Origin: a virus
DNA: 53,281 nucleotides
IMG/VR virus record: IMGVR_UViG_3300047094_001628
Location: 1 to 53,281 of that record
Strand: one strand, 5' to 3'
Each line of letters begins with the position of its first letter. Position 1 is the first letter of the stretch. A program made the position numbers and the translations under genes. The notes beneath the pieces are model-generated. The model was not told where the DNA came from, searched no databases, and was given only the letters and a program-made list of their open reading frames with translations. Below are positions 10,601 through 16,676 of the stretch, piece by piece.

Positions 10601-11267
10601 CAGATCGAGCCGATGAACTACCGCCCACTGGAAATTCATTTGAATATACAGTATATTTAATGGGCAAAGTAGATGATGGTGTGACCGTAGAGGTGTTAGT
10701 CGGGGTTTGAGTCTGTGTTTGGGTAGGTGTTGTTGTAGGGGTATTTGTGGGTAAAATTTGATTACACGAAGTGACACTAGTTATTATAGAACTTGAATTT
10801 TGATAATAAATTACATAACCTGTTGTTGAGTTGTCTTGTGTTGAACTCAATGCCCTATACCTATTTGCAACTCCTACAACTATGGGTTCATTAGTCGCGA
10901 CATCAAAAATTTGATCGCCTGACCCAAGTTCCGACAAAGGTTTACGAGTGTAACCAATTAAAATTAATGAAGTACCGCCATCACGTAAATCAGAACACGC
11001 AGTTGTAGAGTCTGTTTGTAACGTTAAAGTGTCCGAATAGACATAATATTTAGTAACAGAAGCTGTTGTACTCGGAAAATCAATTGTATTTGTTATGTTT
11101 TGACCCTCACTTGCGGTTAATAAGGTACCCGTTATGTACCAAACATTGATTACCTCACTAGGTAATATCTGTTGATTATCTATTAATATATTATCACCAC
11201 ATCTTCGATAACTAATTGAACTAATTTGAGATAATGTATTTTGGATTGTTGACTTTTTACAAAACAT
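4683..11267 (-). CDS. Giant modular adhesin/tail-fibre-like protein with PKD-like and BspA (DUF285) repeats
   Basis: A 2194-residue protein, the largest in the window. In approximate order: N-terminal domain 1-70; small Cys-containing beta domains near 73-166 and 203-300; a Thr/Pro linker 298-352; a PKD-like domain with WGDSTSD near 352-420; BspA/DUF285-type repeats of the kind WDVSNVTNM...MF (26-residue surface-protein repeats) to 665; a second PKD-like plus BspA pair 786-1102; a third small beta domain 1129-1209; a third PKD-like plus BspA pair 1236-1579; a long Thr/Pro linker 1585-1677; a fourth pair 1686-2026; another linker; and a fourth small beta domain 2116-2194. The third and fourth PKD+BspA modules are near copies. 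DUF285 repeats occur in surface proteins that bind host ligands. With no signal peptide and a phage setting, a fibre or adhesin on the virion is likely. A TATTTATA motif precedes the start. Confidence 0.8.
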   Translation of the reverse strand: MFCKKSTIQNTLSQISSISYRRCGDNILIDNQQILPSEVINVWYITGTLLTASEGQNITNTIDFPSTTASVTKYYVYSDTLTLQTDSTTACSDLRDGGTSLILIGYTRKPLSELGSGDQIFDVATNEPIVVGVANRYRALSSTQDNSTTGYVIYYQNSSSIITSVTSCNQILPTNTPTTTPTQTQTQTPTNTSTVTPSSTLPIKYTVYSNEFPVGGSSSARSACDLLTTESAILYGYILSPLNELRPGDQIYDIDTNQPIQGSGDRYKAIADSSSVTTKYYIFYQTDGTTITDVQLCSMIGVTPSPTPTQTPTPTRTQTNTPTNTLTPTVTPTNTNTPTNTQTPTPTKTQGFVEPTFRSQWTTIENNETIQLPLVSYGDYNCVVDWGDSTSDTITSFSDNSHTYTNPGTYTISITGTIKGWSFSGDSVNALKIVKVLEWGPLQINNGAIQTRGAFQGCSNCEFSAVTGSLNMTDVTECISWFSDCFKFSDRAGTIQNSGLIDNIHLWEMGNVTNLGAMFSNSQWFNDPGIGVWDVSSVTNLPNFLSRITVLPFTGETYPVFNQPLSGWNVSNVTNIQNMFRNCPNFNQDISTWDVCNVSIATSFLYIDPNRIATGGTFNQNLSDWKMPLISPRPANFGGNQPSLSATTSNPNLPQFGTPCVETPLGMTGFFNPGSVKITYLITGFTASSVSTRVDFVNTLGRNVGGSIEIFGYVTIPPNQTSGQTRYDLADIDYNSLNGTSSFNSLAIVGDPSFVYTLSATSLFNQAPPVLPQVPEEYVDPDTPTLPFIFKIDTTRIGDSDFPISENEFTLSVFEVGLSYNINWGDGNSQTFTGGTITKQYNTPGVYTVTIGPPSGSTVGAFGGLYYPYLTGNPQPNVVKYSNANKISEVVQWGTMPWYNFDYAFRGIRDGLIISDEFYFPIFNTNSLNYTFENTTLIAPSQMNIQSWSVGTINEMKGTFMNLSASGQSSTIVNLSQWFVRNVTDMSYMFSYNNFTDSLSNWDVRSLVNANSMFLGSSASSGLTIGGWNVSKVTDMSYMFSNSNINSNIGNWSVCNVTGMTSMFSGASLFNQNLSTWSVGLIPSVPFGFSTGSQITFLPQFGVPCPTQTLSNTPTPTPTTPSSYPIYGRFGVTTYTTAQTACDNLEPTQIGYTTKPLSQLGSGDVLYYNDGTPISSFANRYRAFSANEDLSVSYVIYWQNSGSTITSSVLCSSVPTPTPSNTPSLTPTNTPSYTPIAYQDTILFYYAQSGDTITLPYISGGTYDGTIDWGDGVITSNSYNTRSHTYTNNVAPTANVSNGYPYIFVTTGATNVRTITISGKINGWKLGDATGISKRYFLGVGQFGDFRIGHNQGSWFDFGVVTSPNSNFDHYGLKLPLEIPFYLLEGVTNMDYAFRFSNPYFEQFVPYSFSGWNVSNITSMVGTFSYNGVVCDGLNNWDVSKVTDMRELSLGGSIGDVSSWNVSSVTNMASIFASMGNFSLAYVPTGIENWDVSNVVSFSGSFSSSIFSSNSTVTGISSWNVRSATNMNNMFLQSGMDTNPQLQFVLSGWCVSNISSQPTGFYTLGSGIFGIPIIVTPPIWGTCPPQPSRTPLPTKTPTKTPTSTPTTTKTPTNTVTPTQSRSSGSTPPPTNSQTPTNTPTNTQTPTNTQTPTPTRTQTNTPTKSPTPTPTQTQTSVTPTPTYTPITYQDTILFYYAQSGDTITLPYISGGTYDGTINWGDGVITSNSYNTRSHTYTNNVAPATRPRFVYTGASNVRTVTISGKITGWKLGNATGKSKTNFLGVEQFGNFRIGHNEGSWFDRGVVSNVYNQNELKLPSVIPFYILDGVTNMDYAFRSCNPYLTQLPGGSVLLTSFSGWNVSNITSMVGTFSYNSTYYPILGLDNWDVSKVTNMDQLSFGSSIGEVVNWDVSSVTSMNFIFGSSPGNFSTPPTGITNWNVSNVTGFTAAFRETIFNSTTSYTGISNWNVSSTTNMDYMFFGAGMNTFPQLEFVLTSWCVSNIPVEPTDFYSPDYGRFGIPIIMTPPIWGSCNTTPTPTPTPSITPSVTPTIGLTPTNTPTTSITSSVTPTNTPTTSITSSVTPTNTPTTSITSSVTPTKTVTPTNTPSVTPSQSGFVSYAYTNLGTGGSDPEACSNDGNTFYGIRASFSGLQIGDILYIDTNLNTPATGFGFVSNGIIHYQIDGGTGEITSISGLC
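4981..5106 (-). repeat. Three tandem 42-bp coding repeats in the giant adhesin
   Basis: Three consecutive 42-base copies (4981-5022, 5023-5064, 5065-5106), the second and third identical and the first differing at one base, encoding a 14-residue Thr/Ser/Pro-rich unit (TPTNTPTTSITSSV). Confidence 0.9.
5188..6230 (-). repeat. PKD+BspA module, copy 2 (C-terminal)
   Basis: About 1.04 kb of the giant adhesin gene that is a close copy of 6527-7573, bounded by matching CCCCAAATTGGTGGTGT and GCGTAATAGAATA segments. The encoded module starts YQDTILFYYAQSGDT and ends TPPIWG. Confidence 0.8.
6527..7573 (-). repeat. PKD+BspA module, copy 1 (N-terminal)
   Basis: Partner of 5188-6230. The PKD-like part is nearly identical in protein while the central loops have diverged, so the duplication has had time to vary in the exposed regions. 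Confidence 0.8.
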
Positions 11268-11282
11268 ACTTTTAAAATTTAC

Positions 11283-11290
11283 TATAAATA
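11283..11290 (-). promoter_or_regulatory. TATTTATA late-promoter candidate
   Basis: TATTTATA on the minus strand, 15 bases before the ATG of the giant adhesin gene at 11267. Confidence 0.4.
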
Positions 11291-11380
11291 CAAACGCAAT
11301 AGAAAATCGTTGAGTTAAAGAATACTTACAAATAAATTTTTAATCAAAAAACTTTATTCAAAACTAAAAATTCCGTAATT

Positions 11381-11411
11381 AAAAAGTTTTCAGAATTTGT
11401 ACTTGAAAACT
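11381..11411 (-). terminator. A+T-rich intrinsic terminator candidate
   Basis: AGTTTTCA and TGAAAACT form an 8-bp stem (11385-11392 with 11404-11411) followed on the minus strand by a short T run. It lies between the two adhesin-like genes. The stem is A+T-rich, so strength is doubtful. Confidence 0.4.
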
Positions 11412-11417
11412 GAACAG

Positions 11418-11462
11418 TTATCTCTGAGTGTTTGTTAGAGTTGGTGTTGGTGTTGGAGTATT
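11418..11462 (-). pseudogene. In-frame Thr/Pro linker remnant after the stop of the LamG-like gene
   Basis: Directly after the TAA at 11463-11465 the same frame continues for 14 codons, NTPTPTPTLTNTQR, before another TAA at 11418-11420. This is the same kind of linker used between domains in both adhesins, so it looks like the start of a lost C-terminal module. Confidence 0.6.
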
Positions 11463-14063
11463 TTACACATAAATAACATTAACACAAGGACATTGTGGTG
11501 AAACTGAATTCACTGTAAAACCACTTACACATTCACCTTGTTGTAATACAGGACTTAAATTAAAGTTGTGAGTATGGTCGTTTTGTTTTATTGTTTCGGT
11601 ACCACTAAAAATGGTGCCCAAATCACCATAAGCGGTACCCGAAACAACATAGTCACACACGGCATTTCCATTTTGAGTAAACCCAGGATCATCAAAAACT
11701 TTCAAATTAAAGTTACTACAACCCCCTAGATTTACTTCCAAATATTGGGTTGTGAATGTCGCACAAGTCGGGGTATTCGTCGGTGTGTTTGTGGGTGTTT
11801 GGGTATTAGTAGGTGTTTGACTATTTGTCGGTGTTTGTGTTATTGTGTTAGATGGAGTGTTTGTAGGTGTTTGACTATTTGTTGGTGTTTGTGTATTGGT
11901 TGGTGTTTGAGTCGGAGTATTAGTTGGGGTTGCCGTCGGAGTTGAATCAAGACACGTAAAACAATAAGCGTTCAAGAAATCGTATTTTGGTTCTAATATT
12001 CTTGCATTATGTTGTATTTCAGGTATAGTCAAAGGTTTAGCATACATCGAAAAAGAAGAAATTCCCCCATCAAATGACCCTGCAAAATTCTGTTCAATTA
12101 AAATATTAGTAGTTAACGCACTTAAACTTGTTCCACTCAAGATGTTTGGTGGGAATAATTCAGGATCTTGAATATAATAATTTAAATCATTGGTAGGAAT
12201 AGCACTAAAAATTAAATTCTCGTGTAGTCCTTGTGTACCTCCACCCCATGAAATATTAAATGGAACCCCCACTTGAGTTTCTTTATGGCCATAAAGTCCT
12301 CTCGGAATAATTTCTTCGACATTGTCAAAAGTTTCGAATAATTTACCATTTACAAAAATTTTGAATTTTCCTTTACGGAAACCTTTTTCCAATAACCACT
12401 CATTGTTAAGTTGTACCAACTCTTCTTTTTCAGGATTTAATTGGTAATGTGTTATTGGCGGTGAAATTAATGAAACTGAATTACTATCTGTAGATGCTGT
12501 GAATACTAAATTAGAAATTACACCTAAACCACCAAGGTAAACTAAATCACATTCATCCAATGCCGTATTTCTTTCAAAAACCACATCAATTAAAACCCAA
12601 TGTTCATCTAATGAATAAGTCGTTCCACTACATTCATCGTATATTCTTTTTGTAGTACAATAGTTGTTAATTGAGTATCCTGTTTGAGATTCGAAACCTG
12701 TGGTTTCACAACTACCACTAGTTATACAATCACCCGTCATAGTTAAGGTTCTAATACATATTTTTGGATTGGTTGGATCACCGCTAAATCTTATGGCAAG
12801 TGCGTTGGACATCCCGTTATAGGCTGCATCTTGTTCTGCTACAGGGACTTGTGGTTCATCAGGACAACAAGGACTTTCCGTGTAGTGATAATCTGTAACC
12901 CCAGTAGGTGGATACACAAAATAACAATCGGAATTATTGTATTCTAAAAAATTTAATTTATCAACAATCCAATATTGAAAATCTCCTTTTCCAACACGAT
13001 AGGTTGTAACAAATTGTAAAGAACTTGTTTCAGCTGAATACCCAATAACATTACCTGTTAAAAAAGCAAGTTCGTTATGATATACAACACAAGTATCCCC
13101 TGAAGTCCATAACAAATCCTGGCCAACTTGAATTGTCGCACCTGAAACACTCAAGTCAAAATGAGATGTGGAGTTAGTTGAGTATCCTAGATTTAGTGTT
13201 GTACAATCACAAGTTGTTAAATCTTTTAATCTTTTAGTTACCCGATCATAATCAGGATCTGTGGGATTTTTTCCTTGTGCAAAATGCCAATATTTGTTTT
13301 CGGCACGAGTACCTAAGTAGAAAAAAATACCCGAATTGTTTGGGTAATATTGGTTTAGAGTTGTTTTACCTGATGGCGTTGAATACTGATTGTATATCCT
13401 TGGTTTCAGTGTCATTTCAACTGTCCAACCTTTGGTATATCTTTCAGGTAGTATTTTATAATTATACCCGAAAAGTTCATAAAAACCTTGATAAAATCCT
13501 CCGTAAAGTTCATTGTAAACTCCAACTGTATTAGCTGTATACGATACCATTTCATAGGCAGTTTCTGCGGTAATTCCCGAAAATCTATGATTTGGATGGT
13601 TCGTATATCCGGTTACTTGAAATAATTTTAATCTTCTATCAAATTTTAATCGATCGAACTTTTCACTATCGTCCAATAACCCTTCAGTATATGAGATACT
13701 TTGACCTGTCATTCCTGTAACTAATCCATTGTCAGTACCTGTCAAACCTATATCACAAATACTTTTTCCTGAAAAACAATCCAAAATATAATCATAAGGA
13801 TTATAATAGTTTTCAGAAACTATTACGTTTTCCCTTTTATACTCACCAAATGGTAAATCTATTTTCTGAGATGATCCTGAAAAATTTAAATCAATTTTTA
13901 CAGGTAATACATCACCATCATTAGCACCAATAATTAATGGCGAAAAAACAACTTCTTCATTGTATTGTCGTTCATCATTGGCTAAAGAGATATCCGAAAT
14001 TTGTAATACAGGTTGTAAATACAACTTTGATTTGACATATTGATTGATGTTTTGATAAGCCAT
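11463..14063 (-). CDS. Virion surface protein with LamG-like region and Thr/Pro linker
   Basis: An 866-residue protein. Residues 1-120 form an N-terminal domain of the sort seen in phage structural proteins. The long middle part (about 150-690) resembles a laminin G/concanavalin-type beta sandwich, ending with FSMYAKPLTIPEIQHNAR, the typical last strand of such lectin-like domains. Residues 709-764 are a Thr/Pro/Asn/Gln linker like those of the giant neighbour. Residues 765-866 form a separate Cys-containing C-terminal domain. It sits upstream of the giant adhesin on the same strand and shares its linker style, so both may belong to the same fibre or decoration system. In the region after its stop, 14 further in-frame Thr/Pro codons remain. 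Carbohydrate binding is inferred, not shown. Confidence 0.7.
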   Translation of the reverse strand: MAYQNINQYVKSKLYLQPVLQISDISLANDERQYNEEVVFSPLIIGANDGDVLPVKIDLNFSGSSQKIDLPFGEYKRENVIVSENYYNPYDYILDCFSGKSICDIGLTGTDNGLVTGMTGQSISYTEGLLDDSEKFDRLKFDRRLKLFQVTGYTNHPNHRFSGITAETAYEMVSYTANTVGVYNELYGGFYQGFYELFGYNYKILPERYTKGWTVEMTLKPRIYNQYSTPSGKTTLNQYYPNNSGIFFYLGTRAENKYWHFAQGKNPTDPDYDRVTKRLKDLTTCDCTTLNLGYSTNSTSHFDLSVSGATIQVGQDLLWTSGDTCVVYHNELAFLTGNVIGYSAETSSLQFVTTYRVGKGDFQYWIVDKLNFLEYNNSDCYFVYPPTGVTDYHYTESPCCPDEPQVPVAEQDAAYNGMSNALAIRFSGDPTNPKICIRTLTMTGDCITSGSCETTGFESQTGYSINNYCTTKRIYDECSGTTYSLDEHWVLIDVVFERNTALDECDLVYLGGLGVISNLVFTASTDSNSVSLISPPITHYQLNPEKEELVQLNNEWLLEKGFRKGKFKIFVNGKLFETFDNVEEIIPRGLYGHKETQVGVPFNISWGGGTQGLHENLIFSAIPTNDLNYYIQDPELFPPNILSGTSLSALTTNILIEQNFAGSFDGGISSFSMYAKPLTIPEIQHNARILEPKYDFLNAYCFTCLDSTPTATPTNTPTQTPTNTQTPTNSQTPTNTPSNTITQTPTNSQTPTNTQTPTNTPTNTPTCATFTTQYLEVNLGGCSNFNLKVFDDPGFTQNGNAVCDYVVSGTAYGDLGTIFSGTETIKQNDHTHNFNLSPVLQQGECVSGFTVNSVSPQCPCVNVIYV

Positions 14064-14067
14064 ATGA

Positions 14068-14074
14068 ATAAATA
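14068..14074 (-). promoter_or_regulatory. TATTTAT late-promoter candidate
   Basis: TATTTAT on the minus strand, four bases before the ATG of the LamG-like gene at 14063. Confidence 0.4.
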
Positions 14075-14085
14075 CAATTAGAAAG

Positions 14086-14093
14086 TATTTATA
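14086..14093 (+). promoter_or_regulatory. TATTTATA late-promoter candidate
   Basis: TATTTATA in sense orientation, 12 bases before the ATG at 14106, facing away from the similar motif at 14068-14074 in the same 42-base divergent gap. Confidence 0.45.
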
Positions 14094-14105
14094 TTAAAAA
14101 AAATT

Positions 14106-14918
14106 ATGATTCAATACGGAGAGGAATATTTTTTTAACAATATGTATTTCTTTATGAAGAAAAACATCGACTCTATCGATGTTTATTATTCGAACGGGAA
14201 AAATTTATCCGAATCTAGACGTGACGAGGAAATTATGTCTTTCCCACATTCTTCAGAAAAAAATTTAAAGTTGATTTTCGAAAAAATACAAAAATCCAAA
14301 AAAAGATTTTCTAAGAAACAAATTCAAAAGATTTTATCGAAGATTAAACCTAGTAAAAATGGTGAAATAGATGAATTGGTGGACTTTGACGGTAGTTTGA
14401 GTAATTCAAAAATTCCAATACATGATCCGAAAATGTCTCCAAGGAAAACTATGGACCAAACAGTATACGCAGTGGCTCAACCAGGAAATCCCGTTATGAG
14501 AGGATACCGAGTTTATTGGGGCGAAAGTGTTCAAAGAGAAGAAGATATGTCCAAAGCATTTGGATGGGAAGAAACAAAAGACCTATCTCCAAAAGAAACG
14601 GTAGATACTTTAGAAGATATGGGAGTTGAGAATCCTGAAGAAAGAGCTTTAGAGTTTGGTAAAGTCATCAAAGTGAACAAAAAGAAATTACCAGGTTCTG
14701 ATATTCGTATGATCGTTAAGGAAAGAAAAAATAAAATGAAAGATGTGGTAGAAGACATTCTAGCTAAAAGACATTCTAGTGGAGATATCAAAAATAAAGA
14801 AGTTGAAGTATCCGCAGTCTTGAAAAAGAACCTAAAATCTTTAATTAGCATGGCAAAAAAAGAAGGGTTAGAAATGTCTGACATTATAAAAATGGTAAAA
14901 AATTCAGATAATGAATAG
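14106..14918 (+). CDS. Hypothetical protein, 270 aa, Lys/Glu-rich
   Basis: A charged 270-residue protein read divergently from the LamG-like gene. Residues 60-90 and 190-270 are rich in Lys and Glu and probably helical; a segment MRGYRVYWGESVQ lies near residue 125-137. I recognise no family. Several Met codons near the start (residues 1, 13 and 17) make the exact start uncertain; the first is used because a TATTTATA motif lies 12 bases upstream. It heads a run of five closely spaced genes (14106-16625) and overlaps the next by eight bases, so they are probably one operon. As a candidate late gene it may code for a virion or assembly protein. Confidence 0.6.
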   Translation: MIQYGEEYFFNNMYFFMKKNIDSIDVYYSNGKNLSESRRDEEIMSFPHSSEKNLKLIFEKIQKSKKRFSKKQIQKILSKIKPSKNGEIDELVDFDGSLSNSKIPIHDPKMSPRKTMDQTVYAVAQPGNPVMRGYRVYWGESVQREEDMSKAFGWEETKDLSPKETVDTLEDMGVENPEERALEFGKVIKVNKKKLPGSDIRMIVKERKNKMKDVVEDILAKRHSSGDIKNKEVEVSAVLKKNLKSLISMAKKEGLEMSDIIKMVKNSDNE

Positions 14919-15378
14919 TCAATTGTATGATAGAAAATGGAATTTTCCCGAAGATATGAGAAATCATATGAAAATTTGTTTTGCTAAAGTGAAAAATGCA
15001 GATCAAAATACGGAAGGGTATAATCGAAACTTACGATTACAGAAAACTCAACAAGTATCATACCCTGAATTAAAAAGGATTAAAAATTTTTTTGATACCT
15101 TTCAAGGTCATAACGTAGATGCTCCTTTTATTTTGAATGGTGAAAATAAAATGAAAGATTTTGTTAACACTTGTTTATCAAATGCTAGACAAAGTATACA
15201 GGGGTCGGAAAAAATTAAAAGGGACACCGGAATGGATAATGAGTTCATTCAAGTACCAACCGCAGATATCAACCTTAACATCGCTAAAACAACACCAAAA
15301 AAAACAAACATACAACAATACGATTTGAAAGTAACAGAAAATCTTAAAAGAATAAACGAAATTTTCAGTAAAATTTAA
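14911..15378 (+). CDS. Hypothetical protein, 155 aa
   Basis: A 155-residue protein with no recognised domain. It is rich in Asn, Lys and Gln, with a segment IQVPTADINLNIAKTTPKK near residues 110-129 that looks like an extended linker. Its ATG overlaps the end of the upstream gene by eight bases, and six bases separate it from the next gene, so expression is probably coupled. No signal peptide or membrane segment is seen. Function unknown; a small structural or assembly role is possible only from position. Confidence 0.6.
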   Translation: MNSQLYDRKWNFPEDMRNHMKICFAKVKNADQNTEGYNRNLRLQKTQQVSYPELKRIKNFFDTFQGHNVDAPFILNGENKMKDFVNTCLSNARQSIQGSEKIKRDTGMDNEFIQVPTADINLNIAKTTPKKTNIQQYDLKVTENLKRINEIFSKI

Positions 15379-15383
15379 AAACT

Positions 15384-15674
15384 ATGGCACTAGAACCACT
15401 TGATTTTTCTCAACCAGAAAACAGACTTACAACAATTGCCGATGTTGAGAGAAAAAAAAACATTGTAAAAAATGATTTTAAACAACAAGGAAACGAATAT
15501 TCATCAACCAACCCTGCGGCAGTTGGGGATGGTGATGAAATCGGTAGAGGTACGGGATCTTACTTGGACGTATACAATGAACAAGCAGGCACCTCTGTTG
15601 ACATTTTGGAACGTAAGTTAAACATTAAATTCAATTTATATCAACCAAACAAACCATACAGAGTTGAACAGTAA
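15384..15674 (+). CDS. Hypothetical protein, 96 aa
   Basis: A 96-residue protein starting MALEPLDFSQPENRLTT, ending with FNLYQPNKPYRVEQ. It has a Gly-rich middle (GDGDEIGRGTGSY near residues 51-63). It overlaps the downstream WYL-type gene by a single base (TAATG arrangement), which suggests translational coupling. I do not recognise the family. The composition and setting would fit a small virion component, but nothing proves it. Confidence 0.6.
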   Translation: MALEPLDFSQPENRLTTIADVERKKNIVKNDFKQQGNEYSSTNPAAVGDGDEIGRGTGSYLDVYNEQAGTSVDILERKLNIKFNLYQPNKPYRVEQ

Positions 15675-16069
15675 TGAAACTTATTGAATCTCTATATCAT
15701 CTAATTTTAGAGGCCGCGTCTATTAACGATATTCGACAGTCTATAGAAAAAAAACAAGTGTGTACAATCTATTACACAGGAGATGAACCTGGTGGTAGAG
15801 GTTTAAGAGAAATTGAGCCACTATGTTTGGGTTATTCTAAGGCAAACAATTTAGTTTTAAGAGCGTGGGACAAAACAGGTGCTTCACACACAGGATATTT
15901 AGGTTCTCAACCTTTACCAGGATGGAGGTTATTTAGAGTCGATAAAATCACAATGTATAAACCTTTGCGAACAAATTTTAATCAACCTAGACCAAATTAC
16001 AATTTTAATGGTGACAAAAGTATGAGTAGGATTATTATTAATGCAAAGTTTAACGCACAAACAGTATAA
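15674..16069 (+). CDS. WYL-domain-like protein, 131 aa
   Basis: Residues 29-113 resemble a WYL domain, the SH3-like fold usually found in ligand-sensing bacterial regulators: CTIYYTGDEPGGRG, then REIEPLCLGY, VLRAWDKTGAS and GWRLFRVDKI occur in the order and spacing of that family. The WYL triad itself appears only in altered form. There is no helix-turn-helix part in this 131-residue protein, so it is a stand-alone domain rather than a typical transcription factor. WYL domains can bind nucleic acid ends or small nucleotides in other systems; here the ligand is unknown. It sits mid-way in the 14106-16625 run. Domain call from motif recognition. Confidence 0.65.
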   Translation: MKLIESLYHLILEAASINDIRQSIEKKQVCTIYYTGDEPGGRGLREIEPLCLGYSKANNLVLRAWDKTGASHTGYLGSQPLPGWRLFRVDKITMYKPLRTNFNQPRPNYNFNGDKSMSRIIINAKFNAQTV

Positions 16070-16070
16070 T

Positions 16071-16625
16071 ATGAATCAAGACCTATTACAGAAGTTAGCA
16101 GTCGCTAAAAAAATTATGGATAAACAAAACGAAATGCCACGAGGTAATTCACCTATGAGTATTTCGTCACCTAGTGTTCAAAGTTTTGAACCTATCAACG
16201 CAAATTATAACATCCCACAAGAATTTTTGCAGGAACAAAAACAAGTACCACAACAAAACTCGAACGTTCCAATGTCCCAAAAAATTCAAAATTCTAAATT
16301 ACCAGATGAGATCAAAAGACTGATGTTGGAACACCCAATCGAACAACCACAAACACAACCTGTATTGTCAAATGAACTAGTGGAAGCCGCAGCTAGGTTA
16401 ATGAAAACCGATGCCGCTGGTAATACAAAAGGGGAACCAAAAAAAATTCAATCTAATTTTGATTACAATACGTTGAAATCCATGTTGAAAGAAACGATTG
16501 AAGAGGTTCTCACTGAAAAAGGACTTTTATACGAAGAAAGTTCATCGACTAAACAAGTGTTAACGTTTAGGGTCGGGAGTCACGTTTTCGAAGGTGTTGT
16601 AACAAAAATTAAAAAGGTTAAGTAA
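16071..16625 (+). CDS. Hypothetical protein, 184 aa, Gln/Pro-rich
   Basis: The chosen start is the ATG at 16071, immediately after the stop of the WYL gene; an upstream in-frame ATG at 16041 would overlap that gene by 29 bases and seems less likely. The 184-residue product has a helical N-terminus (NQDLLQKLAVAKKIMDKQNE), a long Gln/Pro/Ser-rich middle likely to be disordered, and a short folded C-terminus ending SHVFEGVVTKIKKVK after a helical stretch near residues 130-155. No family recognised. It closes the five-gene run; a 51-base gap with a hairpin follows before the sugar island. Confidence 0.55.
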   Translation: MNQDLLQKLAVAKKIMDKQNEMPRGNSPMSISSPSVQSFEPINANYNIPQEFLQEQKQVPQQNSNVPMSQKIQNSKLPDEIKRLMLEHPIEQPQTQPVLSNELVEAAARLMKTDAAGNTKGEPKKIQSNFDYNTLKSMLKETIEEVLTEKGLLYEESSSTKQVLTFRVGSHVFEGVVTKIKKVK

Positions 16626-16646
16626 ACACTTTTTTTATTCATCGTT

Positions 16647-16671
16647 TTTCTTAGTTTTTAAGTCTAAGAAA
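16647..16671 (+). other. Hairpin in the leader of the glycan island
   Basis: TTTCTTAG (16647-16654) and CTAAGAAA (16664-16671) can form an 8-bp stem with a 9-base loop, just before the ATG at 16677. It could be a weak terminator of the upstream run or a 5' leader structure for the first glycosyltransferase. No T-run follows, so I keep it as an unassigned hairpin. Confidence 0.3.
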
Positions 16672-16676
16672 TAACT

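Noticed and set aside
4683-14063. Diversity-generating retroelement acting on the adhesins
   Set aside because: No reverse transcriptase and no recognisable template/variable repeat pair with adenine-specific differences were seen in the window; the module copies differ in all base types.
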